Positions 25,014 to 34,086 of a stretch of 64,000 bases of DNA are shown piece by piece. The notes below the pieces were generated by a model, which had not been told where the DNA came from, searched no databases, and worked only from the letters and a program-made list of their open reading frames with translations. The stretch spans positions 248,001 through 312,000 of the forward strand of contig CBDFHC010000003.1 in NCBI GenBank assembly GCA_965247585.1, written 5' to 3'. This stretch comes from CBDFHC01 sp965247585 (GTDB lineage: Bacteria; Chloroflexota; Dehalococcoidia; Lucifugimonadales; GCA-2712585). Every line of letters begins with the position of its first letter. Position 1 is the first letter of the stretch. The position numbers and the translations under genes are program-made.

Positions 25014-25877
25014 ATGGCTAGACTTAACAAGGTGATTGAACTGCTGGAGGCGGGCAAGCCGGCCATCGGCACGTTCGTGAACAACGGCAACCAGGACGAC
25101 CTGGCTTTTGTGACCGACGCAGGGTATGACTTCGTGATTATCGAGAACGAGCACCAGGGTTTGGATTTTCCCACGCTGCGGCTTTCGCTGCAAAGCCTGC
25201 TGAGCCGCAAGCGGATCGCTGAAAAGGGAACGTTGCAGGCGGACCCCACGCCGCTGGTGAGGGTGACGCCGAACAGCCGGGAGCAGAACCAGTGGTTGTT
25301 GAAGCAGACGCTGGACGCTGGGGTGTACGGGCTGGTGCTCCCGGTGACCGAGTCCGTGGAGGCGGCGAAGGCGGCGGTGGTCGCGTGCCGCTACCCCCAG
25401 AAACAGGGCGACTCGCAGCCGGAGCCCAAGGGAGAGCGGGGGTGGCATCCCCAGGACATTGCGGTGCGGTATTGGGGCGTGGAGGTGGAGGAGTACTACG
25501 AGAAGTCTGACCTATGGCCGCTGGACCCCTCAGGAGAGATGCTGCTGATGGCGTTGGTGGAGACCGTGAAGGGTGTGAAGAACATAGGCGACATCCTGGA
25601 CCAAGTGAAGGGGATTGGCGCCGTGTTCGCCGGTCCGGGCGACCTTTCTATCGACATGGGGCTGGGGGGCGACGCGGGCGGGCATCCGGACGTGCAGGAG
25701 GCGCTATTAAAGGTGCTGGCGGCGTGCAAGCAGCGGGGCGTGGCCTGCGCCACCGGGGTGTCCAGCGCGGCGGACCTGGACCACCGCAGCGGGCAGGGGT
25801 TCAACATATTCATTGACCTGCCGCAGAAATCTACGGCCACGCTGGAGCACTTGAGGGAATTGGCGGTGGGGGGCTAA
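25014..25877 (+). CDS. HpcH/HpaI family aldolase
   Basis: 287 residues of the class II 2-keto-3-deoxy-acid aldolase (HpcH/HpaI, citrate lyase beta-like) family. Visible: GKPAIGTFVNNGNQDDLAFVTDAGYDFVIIENEHQG, where Asp/Glu and His contact metal and substrate; KQTLDAGVYGLVLPVTESVEAAKAAVVACRYPQ; ALVETVKGVKNI with the metal Glu; and GAVFAGPGDLSIDMG. The insert GWHPQDIAVRYWGVEVEEYYEKSDLW after residue 140 is longer than in HpcH itself. The ATG at 25014 with GGAAGG upstream is chosen over a start eight codons earlier. It cleaves or forms a carbon-carbon bond with a pyruvate-like product; the physiological substrate is unknown. It ends 1 bp from the convergent zinc permease gene. Confidence 0.85.
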   Translation: MARLNKVIELLEAGKPAIGTFVNNGNQDDLAFVTDAGYDFVIIENEHQGLDFPTLRLSLQSLLSRKRIAEKGTLQADPTPLVRVTPNSREQNQWLLKQTLDAGVYGLVLPVTESVEAAKAAVVACRYPQKQGDSQPEPKGERGWHPQDIAVRYWGVEVEEYYEKSDLWPLDPSGEMLLMALVETVKGVKNIGDILDQVKGIGAVFAGPGDLSIDMGLGGDAGGHPDVQEALLKVLAACKQRGVACATGVSSAADLDHRSGQGFNIFIDLPQKSTATLEHLRELAVGG

Positions 25878-25878
25878 C

Positions 25879-26703
25879 CTACACCGTGCGGCGGCGGAAG
25901 ACGGCCACCACGGCGAACGCCCCGGTAGCCACCAGGGTCATGGCCGCGCCGGAGGGCAGGTCCAGGTAGTAGGAGAGGTATAGCCCGGTTATGGCGGACG
26001 CCGCCCCCAGCAGCGCTCCCACTGCCATGACCGAGGATAGCCTCCTTACTAGAAGGTAGGCCGTGGCGGACGGCGTCACCAGCATCGCCATCACCAGCAC
26101 AATGCCCACGGCCTGCAGCGCTATGACGATGACCAGTGCCAGAAGCACCAGCAGCAGGTAGTCCAACAGCAGCGTGGGAAGCCCGCCCACCCGTGCGCCC
26201 AGCGGGTCGAAGCTGGAGAACACCAGCTCCTTGTGGAACAGGTTCAGCACCAGCAGCACCAGCGCCGCCAGCCCCAGTGTGAGGTAGACGTCCAGCCAGG
26301 AGACGCCCAGCACCTGGCCCAGCAGCAGGTCTTCCAGGTTGATGGGTAGGCCGTCCGAGGTGGACAGGAGCACCAGCCCCAGGGCGAAGAGGCCGGCGAA
26401 GATGATGCCTATAGTCGTGTCCTCGCTGATGCCCGCCCGCCGGGTCACCAGGCCGATGAGGAGGGCCACGGCGATGCCCGCGGGAGCGGCGCCGGCGAAG
26501 GGGCTGACTCCAATGAGGAACGCGATGACCAGACCCGGCAGGATGGCGTGGGCCAGGGCGTCGCCCATGAACGCCAGGCCTCGCGTGACCACGTAGCTGC
26601 CCACCAGCGGGGCCATGATGCCCACCAGCACGGAGACGATCAGCGCCCGGACCATAAAGGAGTATTGGAATGGGTCAAAGATCGGGTCAAGCACTGGGTT
26701 CAC
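25879..26703 (-). CDS. znuB: zinc/manganese ABC transporter permease
   Basis: 274 residues with about 8-9 transmembrane helices, ABC-3 family: MVRALIVSVLVGIMAPLVGSYVVTRGLAFMGDALAHAILPG is the signature N-terminus, and AGISEDTTIGIIFAGLFALGLVLLS and LVMAMLVTPSATAYLL are further landmarks. It forms the membrane channel for the solute-binding and ATPase proteins encoded upstream. The GTG at 26703 overlaps the ATPase stop by 17 bases; a GTG three codons later has GGTGA at 5 bases and is an equal candidate. Longer in-frame readings lie wholly inside the ATPase gene. Family cannot separate Zn from Mn; the regulator context favours zinc. Confidence 0.9.
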   Translation of the reverse strand: MNPVLDPIFDPFQYSFMVRALIVSVLVGIMAPLVGSYVVTRGLAFMGDALAHAILPGLVIAFLIGVSPFAGAAPAGIAVALLIGLVTRRAGISEDTTIGIIFAGLFALGLVLLSTSDGLPINLEDLLLGQVLGVSWLDVYLTLGLAALVLLVLNLFHKELVFSSFDPLGARVGGLPTLLLDYLLLVLLALVIVIALQAVGIVLVMAMLVTPSATAYLLVRRLSSVMAVGALLGAASAITGLYLSYYLDLPSGAAMTLVATGAFAVVAVFRRRTV

Positions 26704-27466
26704 CGGGAGCGCCGTTGTGCTGTGAGAAGCGGACGCCGTGCGCCCCGTACAGCTCGGCCAGGACCTCCGGGGTGAAGGCCACGTCCGGGGGGCCGTAGGC
26801 GCAAACGTGCCGGTTGAGACAGACCACCTCGTCAAAGCGCTGGGCCAGGCCCGTAAGGTCGTGGGTGGCCATCAGCACGGTGCGCCCTTGGTCCCGAAGC
26901 TGCCGCAGTATGGCCACCAGGTCCTCCTGAGAGGCGACGTCCACGCCGCTGAAGGCCTCGTCCAGGAGGAGGAGGTTGGCTTCCTGGGCCAGGGCGCGGG
27001 CCACAAAGACGCGCTGGCGCTGGCCGCCGGAGAGCTCCGTGACCAGGGCGGATCGCCGTTGCCACATGCCTACCTGCTCCAAGCAGTTCCGCACCACCTC
27101 CCGGTCGTGGCGGCCGGGGCGCTTGAGCCAGCCGATGATGCGTGTCCGGCCCAGCATTACCACGTCCCATGCGGTGACCGGGAAGCGCCAATTGACCATC
27201 TCCCGCTGAGGAACGTAGGCCAGGCTCCGCCCGGTGCGGTCCAGCGGAGCGCCGCTTAGCCGGATGACGCCGTGGCGGTAGGAAATGAGCCCGGCTATGG
27301 CGTTGAAGAGGGTGGTCTTGCCTCCGCCGTTGGGACCCACGACGCCCACCAGGTTGCCCGGTTTGACGGAGAATGACACGTCTTCCAGTACATCCACGCC
27401 GCCCAGCGCCACGGTGACGCCGTCCACCAGGAGGGCGGCAACCGGTTGGCCGTTGTCGGCGGTCAC
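26687..27466 (-). CDS. znuC: zinc/manganese ABC transporter ATPase
   Basis: 259-residue ABC ATPase: Walker A VVGPNGGGKTTLFNAIAGL (near residue 42), Q-loop YVPQREMVNWRFPVTAWDVV (the NWRFP pattern is typical of metal-type ZnuC/MntA ATPases), signature LSGGQRQRVFVARAL, Walker B LLLLDEAFSGVD and switch His in MATHDL. The GTG at 27466 overlaps the stop of the binding-protein gene by GTGA. It powers import by the permease encoded downstream. The three genes form one tight operon. Confidence 0.93.
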   Translation of the reverse strand: MTADNGQPVAALLVDGVTVALGGVDVLEDVSFSVKPGNLVGVVGPNGGGKTTLFNAIAGLISYRHGVIRLSGAPLDRTGRSLAYVPQREMVNWRFPVTAWDVVMLGRTRIIGWLKRPGRHDREVVRNCLEQVGMWQRRSALVTELSGGQRQRVFVARALAQEANLLLLDEAFSGVDVASQEDLVAILRQLRDQGRTVLMATHDLTGLAQRFDEVVCLNRHVCAYGPPDVAFTPEVLAELYGAHGVRFSQHNGAPGEPSA

Positions 27467-28446
27467 TGGAGCGCCCCAACGATGGCGTCGACGTTGGCCC
27501 GCATCATGTCGATATAGGTGGAGGCGTTGCCGTCCGCTGGACCCAGCGAGCCGGTGTAGAGCTGGACCACGGGGATGCCGGCCTCTTCGGCAATGCGGCG
27601 GGGCAGGCGTTCCGTCGACGTGGACTCGGTGAAGACGGCGGGCGCTCCCAGGCGGACGATGTCCCCAACCAGATCGGAGAGCTGCTTAGCGGAAGGCTCG
27701 TCGGCAGTGGAGGTGGAGGGGGCGATGGCCCCGACGACCTGGAAGCCGTAGCGTTCCGCGAAATAGCCCAGGCTTCGGTGGGCGGTGACGAGGCGTCGGC
27801 GGGCTTCGGGGATGGCGGCCAGACGGTCTTCAGCCCACCTGTGGAGTTCTTGGAGCCGTTGGGAGTAGGCCCGGGAGTTGTCGTTGAGGGTATCGGCGAG
27901 GTCCGGGGAGCGGGCGGAGAGGAGTCTGGTGATCTCGGCGACGGCCATTTCGGCGCGCAGCGGGTCCAGCCAGAAGTGAGGGTCTTGCTCGCCGTCAGGG
28001 TGGGCGGGGTCCGATTCGGCAGGCGGCTCATCGGCGCCCAGCGGGTCTACTGCGTTGGCGAGCACAACGATGCGGGAGGCATCGGCGGCGGCGTTTTCAA
28101 TGAGCTTGTCCAGCCACGCGGCCTCCATGCCCAGGCCGACGGTGACGATGAGGTCCGCCTGGGCCACGCGGGTGATGTCCCGGGCGCCGGGCGAGAAGGT
28201 GTGCGGGTCCGAGGCAACTGGAAGCAGGCTGAAAACGTCCACGGAGTCACCACCTATGCGGGTAACCCAGTCGGCGACGATGTTGCTGGTGGTTACCACG
28301 GCGATGCGCTGTCCAGGCTGGTTGGAGGGGGTGGAGCCGCCGCCGCAGGCGGGCAGGAGGGAGGCGGCGGCCAGGGCAAGGAGCCAGGCGGCGTGGTGGG
28401 TAAGCCGGTTGACACGGGATCGGGACGGAACTTGTAATTGATACAT
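27463..28446 (-). CDS. znuA: zinc ABC transporter substrate-binding lipoprotein
   Basis: 327 residues of the cluster A-I metal-binding protein family. The signal ends in lipobox LLPAC (Cys near residue 34). Metal ligands are visible as His in VASDPHTFSPG, His in QDPHFWLDPLRAEM, His in VTAHRSLGYFAERYGF and the acidic residue in VFTESTSTE. A short acidic/His stretch (ESDPAHPDGEQDPH) replaces the long His-rich loop of classical ZnuA. The ATG at 28446 lies inside a perfect palindrome (28435-28457), so the mRNA must have a very short or no leader. First gene of the znuACB operon; the adjacent Fur-family gene is the likely repressor. Confidence 0.9.
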   Translation of the reverse strand: MYQLQVPSRSRVNRLTHHAAWLLALAAASLLPACGGGSTPSNQPGQRIAVVTTSNIVADWVTRIGGDSVDVFSLLPVASDPHTFSPGARDITRVAQADLIVTVGLGMEAAWLDKLIENAAADASRIVVLANAVDPLGADEPPAESDPAHPDGEQDPHFWLDPLRAEMAVAEITRLLSARSPDLADTLNDNSRAYSQRLQELHRWAEDRLAAIPEARRRLVTAHRSLGYFAERYGFQVVGAIAPSTSTADEPSAKQLSDLVGDIVRLGAPAVFTESTSTERLPRRIAEEAGIPVVQLYTGSLGPADGNASTYIDMMRANVDAIVGALQ

Positions 28447-28457
28447 AGTATCAATTA
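28435..28457 (-). promoter_or_regulatory. Zur-box-like operator at the znuA start
   Basis: A perfect inverted repeat with 10-base arms TAATTGATAC and GTATCAATTA separated by ATA. It covers the znuA start codon (28446-28444). The same element with five differences occurs at the start of the Fur-family gene (28930-28952), which is strong evidence for a shared operator. Confidence 0.75.
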
Positions 28458-28499
28458 AGTCCGAAGTTGATTTGGTGTGAGGTCTCTGGGAAGCATTGC

Positions 28500-28928
28500 C
28501 TAAGGGCCTTCTTCAGGGGAGCAGGACCGGCAGACGAGGAAGAGTTCCATGCGATGACCTACAATCTGGCCCGGTATCTCCGCGCCGATGGCGCGAAGCA
28601 CGCGCTCCACGGTGGAGTCCCGGAACTCACCCACGATGCCGCAGCGGACGCAGACCGTGTGGTGATGGTGCTCGGCGCGGGCCAGGATATATTTGGGCGC
28701 GCCGTTGGGCATGGCCAGCTTGCAGAGGACACCGGAGTCCAGGAGGAGCTTGATGGTGCGGTAGACGGTGGCCCGGCCCACGGAGGAGAGTTCGCCGGAC
28801 AGCTCCTCCGCGGTGAAGCCTTCCTGCATTTGGGATAGGCGGTCGACAACCAGGCGGCGCTGCGCCGTGGCGCGGTGGCCGCGGTCCTCCAGCAGGTGGA
28901 GCAGGTCAGGGGATTGGGTGTTCAGCAT
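28500..28928 (-). CDS. zur: Fur-family metal-responsive repressor, Zur-like
   Basis: 142 residues: winged helix LLEDRGHRATAQRRLVVDRLSQMQEGFTAEEL followed by GRATVYRTIKLLLDSGVL (DNA-recognition helix), then the metal domain with the His cluster AEHHHHTVCVRCG and a second C-x2-C (VCRSCS), the structural zinc site. It senses intracellular metal and represses transcription when loaded. Zinc specificity is inferred from its position beside znuACB; Fur or Mur cannot be excluded from sequence alone. The ATG at 28928 is directly beside a palindrome (28930-28952) like the one at znuA, implying autoregulation and a very short leader. Confidence 0.88.
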   Translation of the reverse strand: MLNTQSPDLLHLLEDRGHRATAQRRLVVDRLSQMQEGFTAEELSGELSSVGRATVYRTIKLLLDSGVLCKLAMPNGAPKYILARAEHHHHTVCVRCGIVGEFRDSTVERVLRAIGAEIPGQIVGHRMELFLVCRSCSPEEGP

Positions 28929-28929
28929 G

Positions 28930-28952
28930 TTATTGATATGGAGTATCAGTTA
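28930..28952 (-). promoter_or_regulatory. Zur-box-like operator at the regulator start
   Basis: An imperfect palindrome, TTATTGATAT and GTATCAGTTA arms around GGA, matching 18 of 23 positions of the znuA operator. It ends one base before the start codon of the Fur-family gene on the minus strand. Confidence 0.7.
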
Positions 28953-29104
28953 GTAGGCGTCCGGGGTTGCCGGGGTATAGTCAGGGCGAAGGGTTTATAT
29001 CAGAAGCGGGGGAGGGCGTCAATGGGGAGTGGGAAGATTTCTTCCGCCTGCCCCCGCCTCCCCGGCAGGGGAGCGATTGCCTCGATAATGACGCCCATCA
29101 TCCG

Positions 29105-29330
29105 CCTTAGAAACCCCTAGGGGGAGTGCAGAGGGGCGCAGACCTTTCTGCCGGGAGTCTGAGTGTGTCCCTCAGAAAAGCTTGTAAAAACCTTTCGGGG
29201 TGGGTGGTGGGAACCACCAAGCTGTGATTTGCAGCCCTCTCGGATGGCGATACCCAGCGTCATGAGCAAGTCTTCGTAAATGGGAAGGGCTGCACCCTTC
29301 TGACTAGGTTCGAATAGGACAGGAACGTCA
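29105..29330 (+). repeat. Interspersed repeat copy H
   Basis: The 522-bp divergent spacer between the Fur-family and MFS genes holds a plus-strand copy: GGGGGAGTGCAGAGGGGC, central hairpin TCTGAGTG-TGT-CCCTCAGA (one change), TTGTAAAAACCTTTCGGGG, TGGGAACCACCAAGC, GATTTGCAGCCCTC. A 73-codon minus-strand frame crossing it (29338-29117) begins MGDDVPVLFEPSQKG but shows no family features. The rest of the spacer (28960-29100 and 29340-29440) shows nothing clear. Confidence 0.72.
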
Positions 29331-29450
29331 TCCCCCATCTGGACTCATCCTCCGCAGGAATTCAGAGGGGGACGAAGTCCCTGCGGGGAGAAACTCACAA
29401 GCTATCGGGGTAAACTTGACCGGGAATTCGGGGGTTGGTCAGAATCAGTC

Positions 29451-30755
29451 ATGCTGATTGGTGCGTTGCGGCGGACCGCGCCGAGACCGGTGCTGCTGGT
29501 GACCGCCGTGGTGGCGGCGGTGATCATGGGGGACTCCATGATCTACAACGTGCTGCCATCCAACGTTTCCAGCTTCGGCGTGTCCGTGGGGTTGGTGGGC
29601 GTGCTTCTCAGCGCCAACCGGGTGGTGAGGGTCGTGTCCAATCCGCTGGCGGCATGGGTGCTGCAACGGTTCGGAATGGGGAGGCCGCTGTTGGTCAGCG
29701 CCGTGGTGGCCATGGCGACAACGGTGGCTTTGGGGTTGGGCCACGGCATTGGCGTGCTGCTGGCTGCCCGCATCCTGTGGGGGATGTGCTACTCGGTGTT
29801 CCGGCTCAGCGGTTTTATGTTGGTGCTGGAGGATGGCCAGGAGCTGGGTCGGGGCCGACTGATGGGGGTTTTCAACGGGGGCCAGCGGCTTGGGAGCGTG
29901 GTGGGCGTGCTCTTGGGAGGGGTGCTGTTCGACGTGGTGGGACGGCGCGCCAGCTTTCTGATAATCGCCGCGCTGGGTCTATTGAGTCTGCCCGCCGTGT
30001 TGGGGCTGGCCCGGCATTCTAACGCCAGAGTCCCGGAGAGCAAGGGTCCGGTTGCCAAGGGAGAGCGGGAGGGGCGGGTCGAAGGGCTGCGCGTTCGCGT
30101 TTGGGACGTGCTGCTCTCTTCGGCGTCCGAAATGGGCCCGGTGACGCGGCGGCGGTTGTTGGCGGTGAATTCTATGTTCTTTTCCTTCTACCTGATCGTC
30201 AGCGGGCTGCTGGTGGCGACGCTGGGGTATTACTTGGGGCAGCGGCTGGGAGACGAGGCGGCCATCGGCGGGTTGGTGCTGGGAATAGCTACGATTAACG
30301 GGCTGGTTCTGGCTTCGCGGTGGATTTCGGACGTTGGCAGCCCGTTGCTGGGCCACCTGGGGGACAGGTTTGGGCTGGAGCGGGTGGTACTGGTGACGGT
30401 GCCGGTGTGCTGGGTGGCGTTGCTTCTGTTGGCCTTAGAGGCCCCGATGTGGGTGGTGCTGGCGTGGCTGCCGGTCACGTTTATTGCCACGGCGGCGTCT
30501 ATGACCGTGCTCAGCGCGCTGGCGGGGCTTCTGGCCCCGGCGTCCAGGAGGGCGCAGGTCATGAGCCGACACGCCACCTGGCAGGACGTAGGGTCGGCGG
30601 CGGGGCCGCTGGTGGCCTACGCCGCACTGACCACGTTCTCGTTGGAGCCGGTGTACTTCGGGGGCGCTGCGGTGATGGCTGCGGCGCTGGCCTTCTTTGT
30701 GGTGAGCTTTGGGTTGGGAATGAAGGTTGGGGGATTGGATGACAGCAAGGCGTAG
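29451..30755 (+). CDS. MFS transporter
   Basis: 434 residues with 11-12 hydrophobic segments. The N-terminus PVLLVTAVVAAVIMGDSMIYNVLPSNVSSFGVSVGLVGVLLSANRVVRVVSNPLAAWVL and the loop AWVLQRFGMGRPLL are MFS-like; the second half restarts with RRRLLAVNSMFFSFYLIVSGLL. The ATG at 29451 is the first in frame; no strong ribosome site is visible. It is an integral cytoplasmic-membrane secondary transporter of unknown substrate. Downstream, 88 bp away, is a trehalose-phosphatase-like gene on the same strand. Confidence 0.85.
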   Translation: MLIGALRRTAPRPVLLVTAVVAAVIMGDSMIYNVLPSNVSSFGVSVGLVGVLLSANRVVRVVSNPLAAWVLQRFGMGRPLLVSAVVAMATTVALGLGHGIGVLLAARILWGMCYSVFRLSGFMLVLEDGQELGRGRLMGVFNGGQRLGSVVGVLLGGVLFDVVGRRASFLIIAALGLLSLPAVLGLARHSNARVPESKGPVAKGEREGRVEGLRVRVWDVLLSSASEMGPVTRRRLLAVNSMFFSFYLIVSGLLVATLGYYLGQRLGDEAAIGGLVLGIATINGLVLASRWISDVGSPLLGHLGDRFGLERVVLVTVPVCWVALLLLALEAPMWVVLAWLPVTFIATAASMTVLSALAGLLAPASRRAQVMSRHATWQDVGSAAGPLVAYAALTTFSLEPVYFGGAAVMAAALAFFVVSFGLGMKVGGLDDSKA

Positions 30756-30843
30756 GGGTTAGTATTTGATCAGCGGGAGCACCCGCCCGCGCTGAACGTC
30801 CCCCTGGGAAGGGGAAGCAATTTTGGTACGGGAGGAGACTAGA

Positions 30844-31668
30844 TTGGGGCATGTCAGGAAGGACAAACTGCCCCTGGTGGCCGACCGCGTCTATGAAATT
30901 CGTGGTTTGCTGGAAGGACGGAGGACGGCGGTGTTCCTTGACTACGATGGGACGCTGACGCCTATAGTTTCCAGGCCGGAGGAAGCGTTCCTTTCTCAAG
31001 AGATGCGGGCTGCGGTGCGGCGGCTTTCGAGGCTGTGCCCGGTGGCGATAATAAGCGGCCGCGACAGGGAGCGCCTGAAGGAATTCGTTGGGTTGGATGG
31101 GGTGTACTATGCGGGGAGCCACGGGCTGGATATCGAAGGCCCAGAAGGCTCCGGACTTCGGAACGACGTAGGGAGCGAGTTTGGTGGCGTCATTCAGCGG
31201 TTCTCGGCGCGCATGGAGGGCGACGTGCTAGGTGTTCCCGGAGCGTTGGTAGAGCGGACCGCGTACACGGCGGCGGTGCATTACCGGCTGGCGCCACCGG
31301 AGCGGGTCCGGGACGTGGAGGCGGCGGTGGACCGGGCGCTTCTGGAGTTCCCCACGCTCAGGAAGACCCACGGGAAGATGGTCTTTGAGGTGCGGCCCCA
31401 GTTGGACTGGGACAAGGGGACGGCGGTAACGTGGCTGCTGGAAGCGCTGGGCCTGGGGGGCGAAGGGACCGTCCCGATATATATAGGCGACGACGTGACG
31501 GACGAGGACGCGTTCCAGACGATAAGGGAGCAAGGAGTTGGAGTGCTGGTCTCGGAGAGGGTGAGAGAGACGTCGGCGCGTTACATGCTGCGGGACACCG
31601 CGGAGGCGCGCTGGTTCCTGGGCTGGCTGGCAGACGAGCTTGAGGCTGGGGCGGCGGCGGAACGATGA
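30844..31668 (+). CDS. otsB: trehalose-6-phosphate phosphatase
   Basis: 274 residues of the HAD superfamily. Motif I is [13 protein letters not shown] (nucleophile Asp near residue 36), motif [15 protein letters not shown], the cap region follows with [32 protein letters not shown] [18 protein letters not shown] carries the motif III Lys, and motif IV is [12 protein letters not shown]. It removes phosphate from trehalose-6-phosphate to give the osmolyte trehalose. The TTG at 30844 is preceded by GGGAGGAG at a good distance, better than a TTG seven codons earlier. No trehalose-6-phosphate synthase gene is in the window. Confidence 0.88.
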   Translation: MGHVRKDKLPLVADRVYEIRGLLEGRRTAVFLDYDGTLTPIVSRPEEAFLSQEMRAAVRRLSRLCPVAIISGRDRERLKEFVGLDGVYYAGSHGLDIEGPEGSGLRNDVGSEFGGVIQRFSARMEGDVLGVPGALVERTAYTAAVHYRLAPPERVRDVEAAVDRALLEFPTLRKTHGKMVFEVRPQLDWDKGTAVTWLLEALGLGGEGTVPIYIGDDVTDEDAFQTIREQGVGVLVSERVRETSARYMLRDTAEARWFLGWLADELEAGAAAER

Positions 31669-31689
31669 GTCGAAGAACTAAGGAGAGCC

Positions 31690-32703
31690 ATGAACGACTA
31701 CCAGGTTTTTGAGATGGGGAACGTGCGGTTGCAGGGTGGGGCCAGCCTCCGGAACGCGAAGCTGGCGTACAAGACCTACGGGAAGCTGAACAGCAGCGGA
31801 GACAACGCTATTGTGGTGCCGACGTTTTACGGGGGGAGCCATCGGGACATTGAGCCGATGATTGGCCAGGGGAAGGCGCTGGACCCGGCGAAGTATTTCA
31901 TCATCGTGCCGAATTTGTTCGGGAACGGGGTCTCGTCGTCGCCCAGCAACACATCGGGGCCTTACGGCCGGGCGCGGTTCCCCGGTGTGACCGTGTACGA
32001 CAACGTGGTGTCCCAACACCGGCTGGCCACCGAGGTGCTGGGAGTGAGGCGCGTGGCGCTGGTGACCGGAAACTCCATGGGGGCGCTCCAGACCAACCAG
32101 TGGGGGGCGCTTTACCCGGCCCTGGTGGAGCGAATCGTCCCCGTGTGCGGGTCCGCGCGGATTTCGCATCACAACTTCGTGTTCCTGGAGGGCGTGAAGT
32201 TGGCGCTGACGGCGGACGACGCGTTTAAGGACGGGTGGTACGAAAGTCCGCCGGCCAAGGGGTTGCGGGCTTTCGGGCGGGTCTACGCTGGGTGGGCGCT
32301 CTCGCAGGCCTGGTACCGTGAGGAGGTCTATATGCAAATTGGGTACTCCTCGCTGGAGGACTACCTGGTGGAGTTCTGGGAGGGGCGCCGGATGGACTCG
32401 GACGCCAACGACCTGCTGGCGATGCTTTGGACCTGGCAGCACGCGGACATAAGCGCGAACTCCAGCTTCAACGGCGACTTCGACGCGGCGCTGGGGGCGA
32501 TAGGCAGCAAGGCGATTGTGATGCCCTGCCGGACGGACCTCTATTTCCCGCCGGAGGACAACGCGTATGAGGTTTCGCTAATGCCGAACTCGGAGCTGCG
32601 GCCCATAGAGTCGATTTGGGGCCATCTGGCGGGCAGCCCGGGGGCGAATGCGGACGATACGAGGTTTGTTGACGCGGCGCTAAAAGAGGTGCTAGCGAGG
32701 TGA
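31690..32703 (+). CDS. MetX-like alpha/beta hydrolase-fold acyltransferase
   Basis: 337 residues related to homoserine O-acetyltransferase. Landmarks: LRNAKLAYKTYGKLN and DNAIVVPTFYGGSHRD (oxyanion region), LFGNGVSSSPSNTSGPYGRARFPGVTVYDNV, and the nucleophile elbow VTGNSMGALQTNQWGALYP (Ser near residue 122). A His follows in SIWGHLAGSPG near residue 305, and an acid is expected in MPCRTDLYFPPED. Typical MetX proteins show GPSSGPGR and a GGSMGG elbow, so this is a diverged member; it may transfer or hydrolyse another acyl group. The ATG at 31690 follows AGGAG. It sits 21 bp downstream of otsB on the same strand. Confidence 0.82.
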   Translation: MNDYQVFEMGNVRLQGGASLRNAKLAYKTYGKLNSSGDNAIVVPTFYGGSHRDIEPMIGQGKALDPAKYFIIVPNLFGNGVSSSPSNTSGPYGRARFPGVTVYDNVVSQHRLATEVLGVRRVALVTGNSMGALQTNQWGALYPALVERIVPVCGSARISHHNFVFLEGVKLALTADDAFKDGWYESPPAKGLRAFGRVYAGWALSQAWYREEVYMQIGYSSLEDYLVEFWEGRRMDSDANDLLAMLWTWQHADISANSSFNGDFDAALGAIGSKAIVMPCRTDLYFPPEDNAYEVSLMPNSELRPIESIWGHLAGSPGANADDTRFVDAALKEVLAR

Positions 32704-32704
32704 G

Positions 32705-33000
32705 GGGTCTTTGCCGGGCTTCTCCCGAGAATAGCCCGTCGCCCTTCCCATTTCCCCTCATACTGAGACGCTCTGGCGATGGGCCTATTACACCCTGTCT
32801 CCGCATCCAACCCGCTCGCCTCGGCGGGCAGATAACCCTTCGCTACGCCGCTGGGGCAAGCCGTGATGTACCATTTCCTCGGGCCTTCAGCAGGGAATCC
32901 AGGTTCCCTGCACCCTCCTGTTTGGTTGGTGTTGATTGGACGCCAGGGGCGCAAGATCAAGAATACTAGCCCGTACGAGAATGCCCCTGCTTCTCTGAGA
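32705..33000 (-). repeat. Interspersed repeat copy I (partial)
   Basis: The spacer between the MetX-like gene and the IS3 element contains, on the minus strand, GCATTCTCGTACGGGCTAGT, TTGATCTTGCGCCCCTGGCG, CAATCAACACCAACCAAACA and GAGGGTGCAGGGAACCTGG modules, nearly the same as the 5-prime part of copy J at 42335-42430. The central hairpin is missing. Confidence 0.65.
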
Positions 33001-33096
33001 GCCATGGTTCCGCTGGCTCGAGTCTATGCCCTATGAACAAGCGGGGTTCTTACTGTTGGCAACCAGCGAAAGTGGGACACTTTGAGACCCGAGAGA

Positions 33097-34086
33097 TTAG
33101 AGATCGGGAGAGGGCTTGGTGAGCTCCCTGAGGGTCTTGTTGTAGCGCCTTCGCCGTTCGATTGTGTGAGCCTGCACCTCCTTCCTGCGCTGCAGTATCC
33201 GTTCCCGCCTCCCGTGGAGCACATCTGCAGGTGTCACATTGCCCAGCGCCTTGTGATAGCGCCTGTAGTTGTAGTAGGCCACGAAGGCGGCAAGGGCAGC
33301 CTCCAGATCGGAAGCCATCTCGTAGGGGACCTGCTTGACGTCTCTCTTGATAGTCTGGTGATAGCGCTCCAGCTTGCCGTTGGTCTGAGGGTGGAAGGGT
33401 GCAGCCCGGATGTGCTTGATTCCCACCAGGCGCAGGTAGTCTCTGAAGCCACGGGACACATATCCTGAGCCGTTGTCCGAGAGCAAGCTGGTCCGGTCGG
33501 CCACCGGGACCTCGGTCATGCCAGTCTTGTCTACAGCCTCCTGGACCACCTCGATGAGAGAGTCGGTAGTCATGTCCCGCTGCAGCTTCCAGGAGAGTAT
33601 GAAGCGGGAATAGTCGTCCATCACAGTGACCAGGTAGTAGTAGCCCCATCCGATGACCTTGAAGTAGGAGGCATCGGTAGCCCACATCTGGTGAGGGCCA
33701 GTGGTCTTGCGGTGGTACTCTTGAGAGGCCTTCAACTGCATCTCGGGTGACTTCACCAGACCCTCCCTGCGCAGGATGCGATACACAGTGGACTCGGATA
33801 CAGCGAAGCCCAGGTTGTCCGTGGTCCACGCTGCCAACTGGCGGCTACTTAGCTCCGGCATCTCCCTGGCCGCTTCCAGGATCGACCGTTCCTCCTGAGA
33901 CCTAAGGCGGTTCCACGGTGGGGTGCTGACTCCAGGTCGATCCTCGAGGTCTTGGTGATGTTGTTGTAGTCTCAACCACCGGTAGTAGGTGCTCTTGGGA
34001 ACACCCAGGTCTCTGAGCATCCGACGCTTGGCCAGTGGTGATGTGGCTACACTGGCCAGGATCGTCGCCTTCTTAAGGGCACTCAT
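33097..34086 (-). CDS. IS3-family transposase OrfB
   Basis: 329 residues with an N-terminal HTH-21-like region (RMLRDLGVPKSTYYRWLR) and an rve integrase core. The DDE triad is visible as Asp in MWATDASYFKV, Asp in SLLSDNGSGYVS and Glu in NGKLERYHQTIKRDV. It catalyses strand transfer of the element. The ATG at 34086 overlaps the OrfA stop by ATGA, so OrfB has its own start and the canonical frameshift fusion is not needed. Complete, with no internal stop; the element may still be active. Confidence 0.92.
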   Translation of the reverse strand: MSALKKATILASVATSPLAKRRMLRDLGVPKSTYYRWLRLQQHHQDLEDRPGVSTPPWNRLRSQEERSILEAAREMPELSSRQLAAWTTDNLGFAVSESTVYRILRREGLVKSPEMQLKASQEYHRKTTGPHQMWATDASYFKVIGWGYYYLVTVMDDYSRFILSWKLQRDMTTDSLIEVVQEAVDKTGMTEVPVADRTSLLSDNGSGYVSRGFRDYLRLVGIKHIRAAPFHPQTNGKLERYHQTIKRDVKQVPYEMASDLEAALAAFVAYYNYRRYHKALGNVTPADVLHGRRERILQRRKEVQAHTIERRRRYNKTLRELTKPSPDL

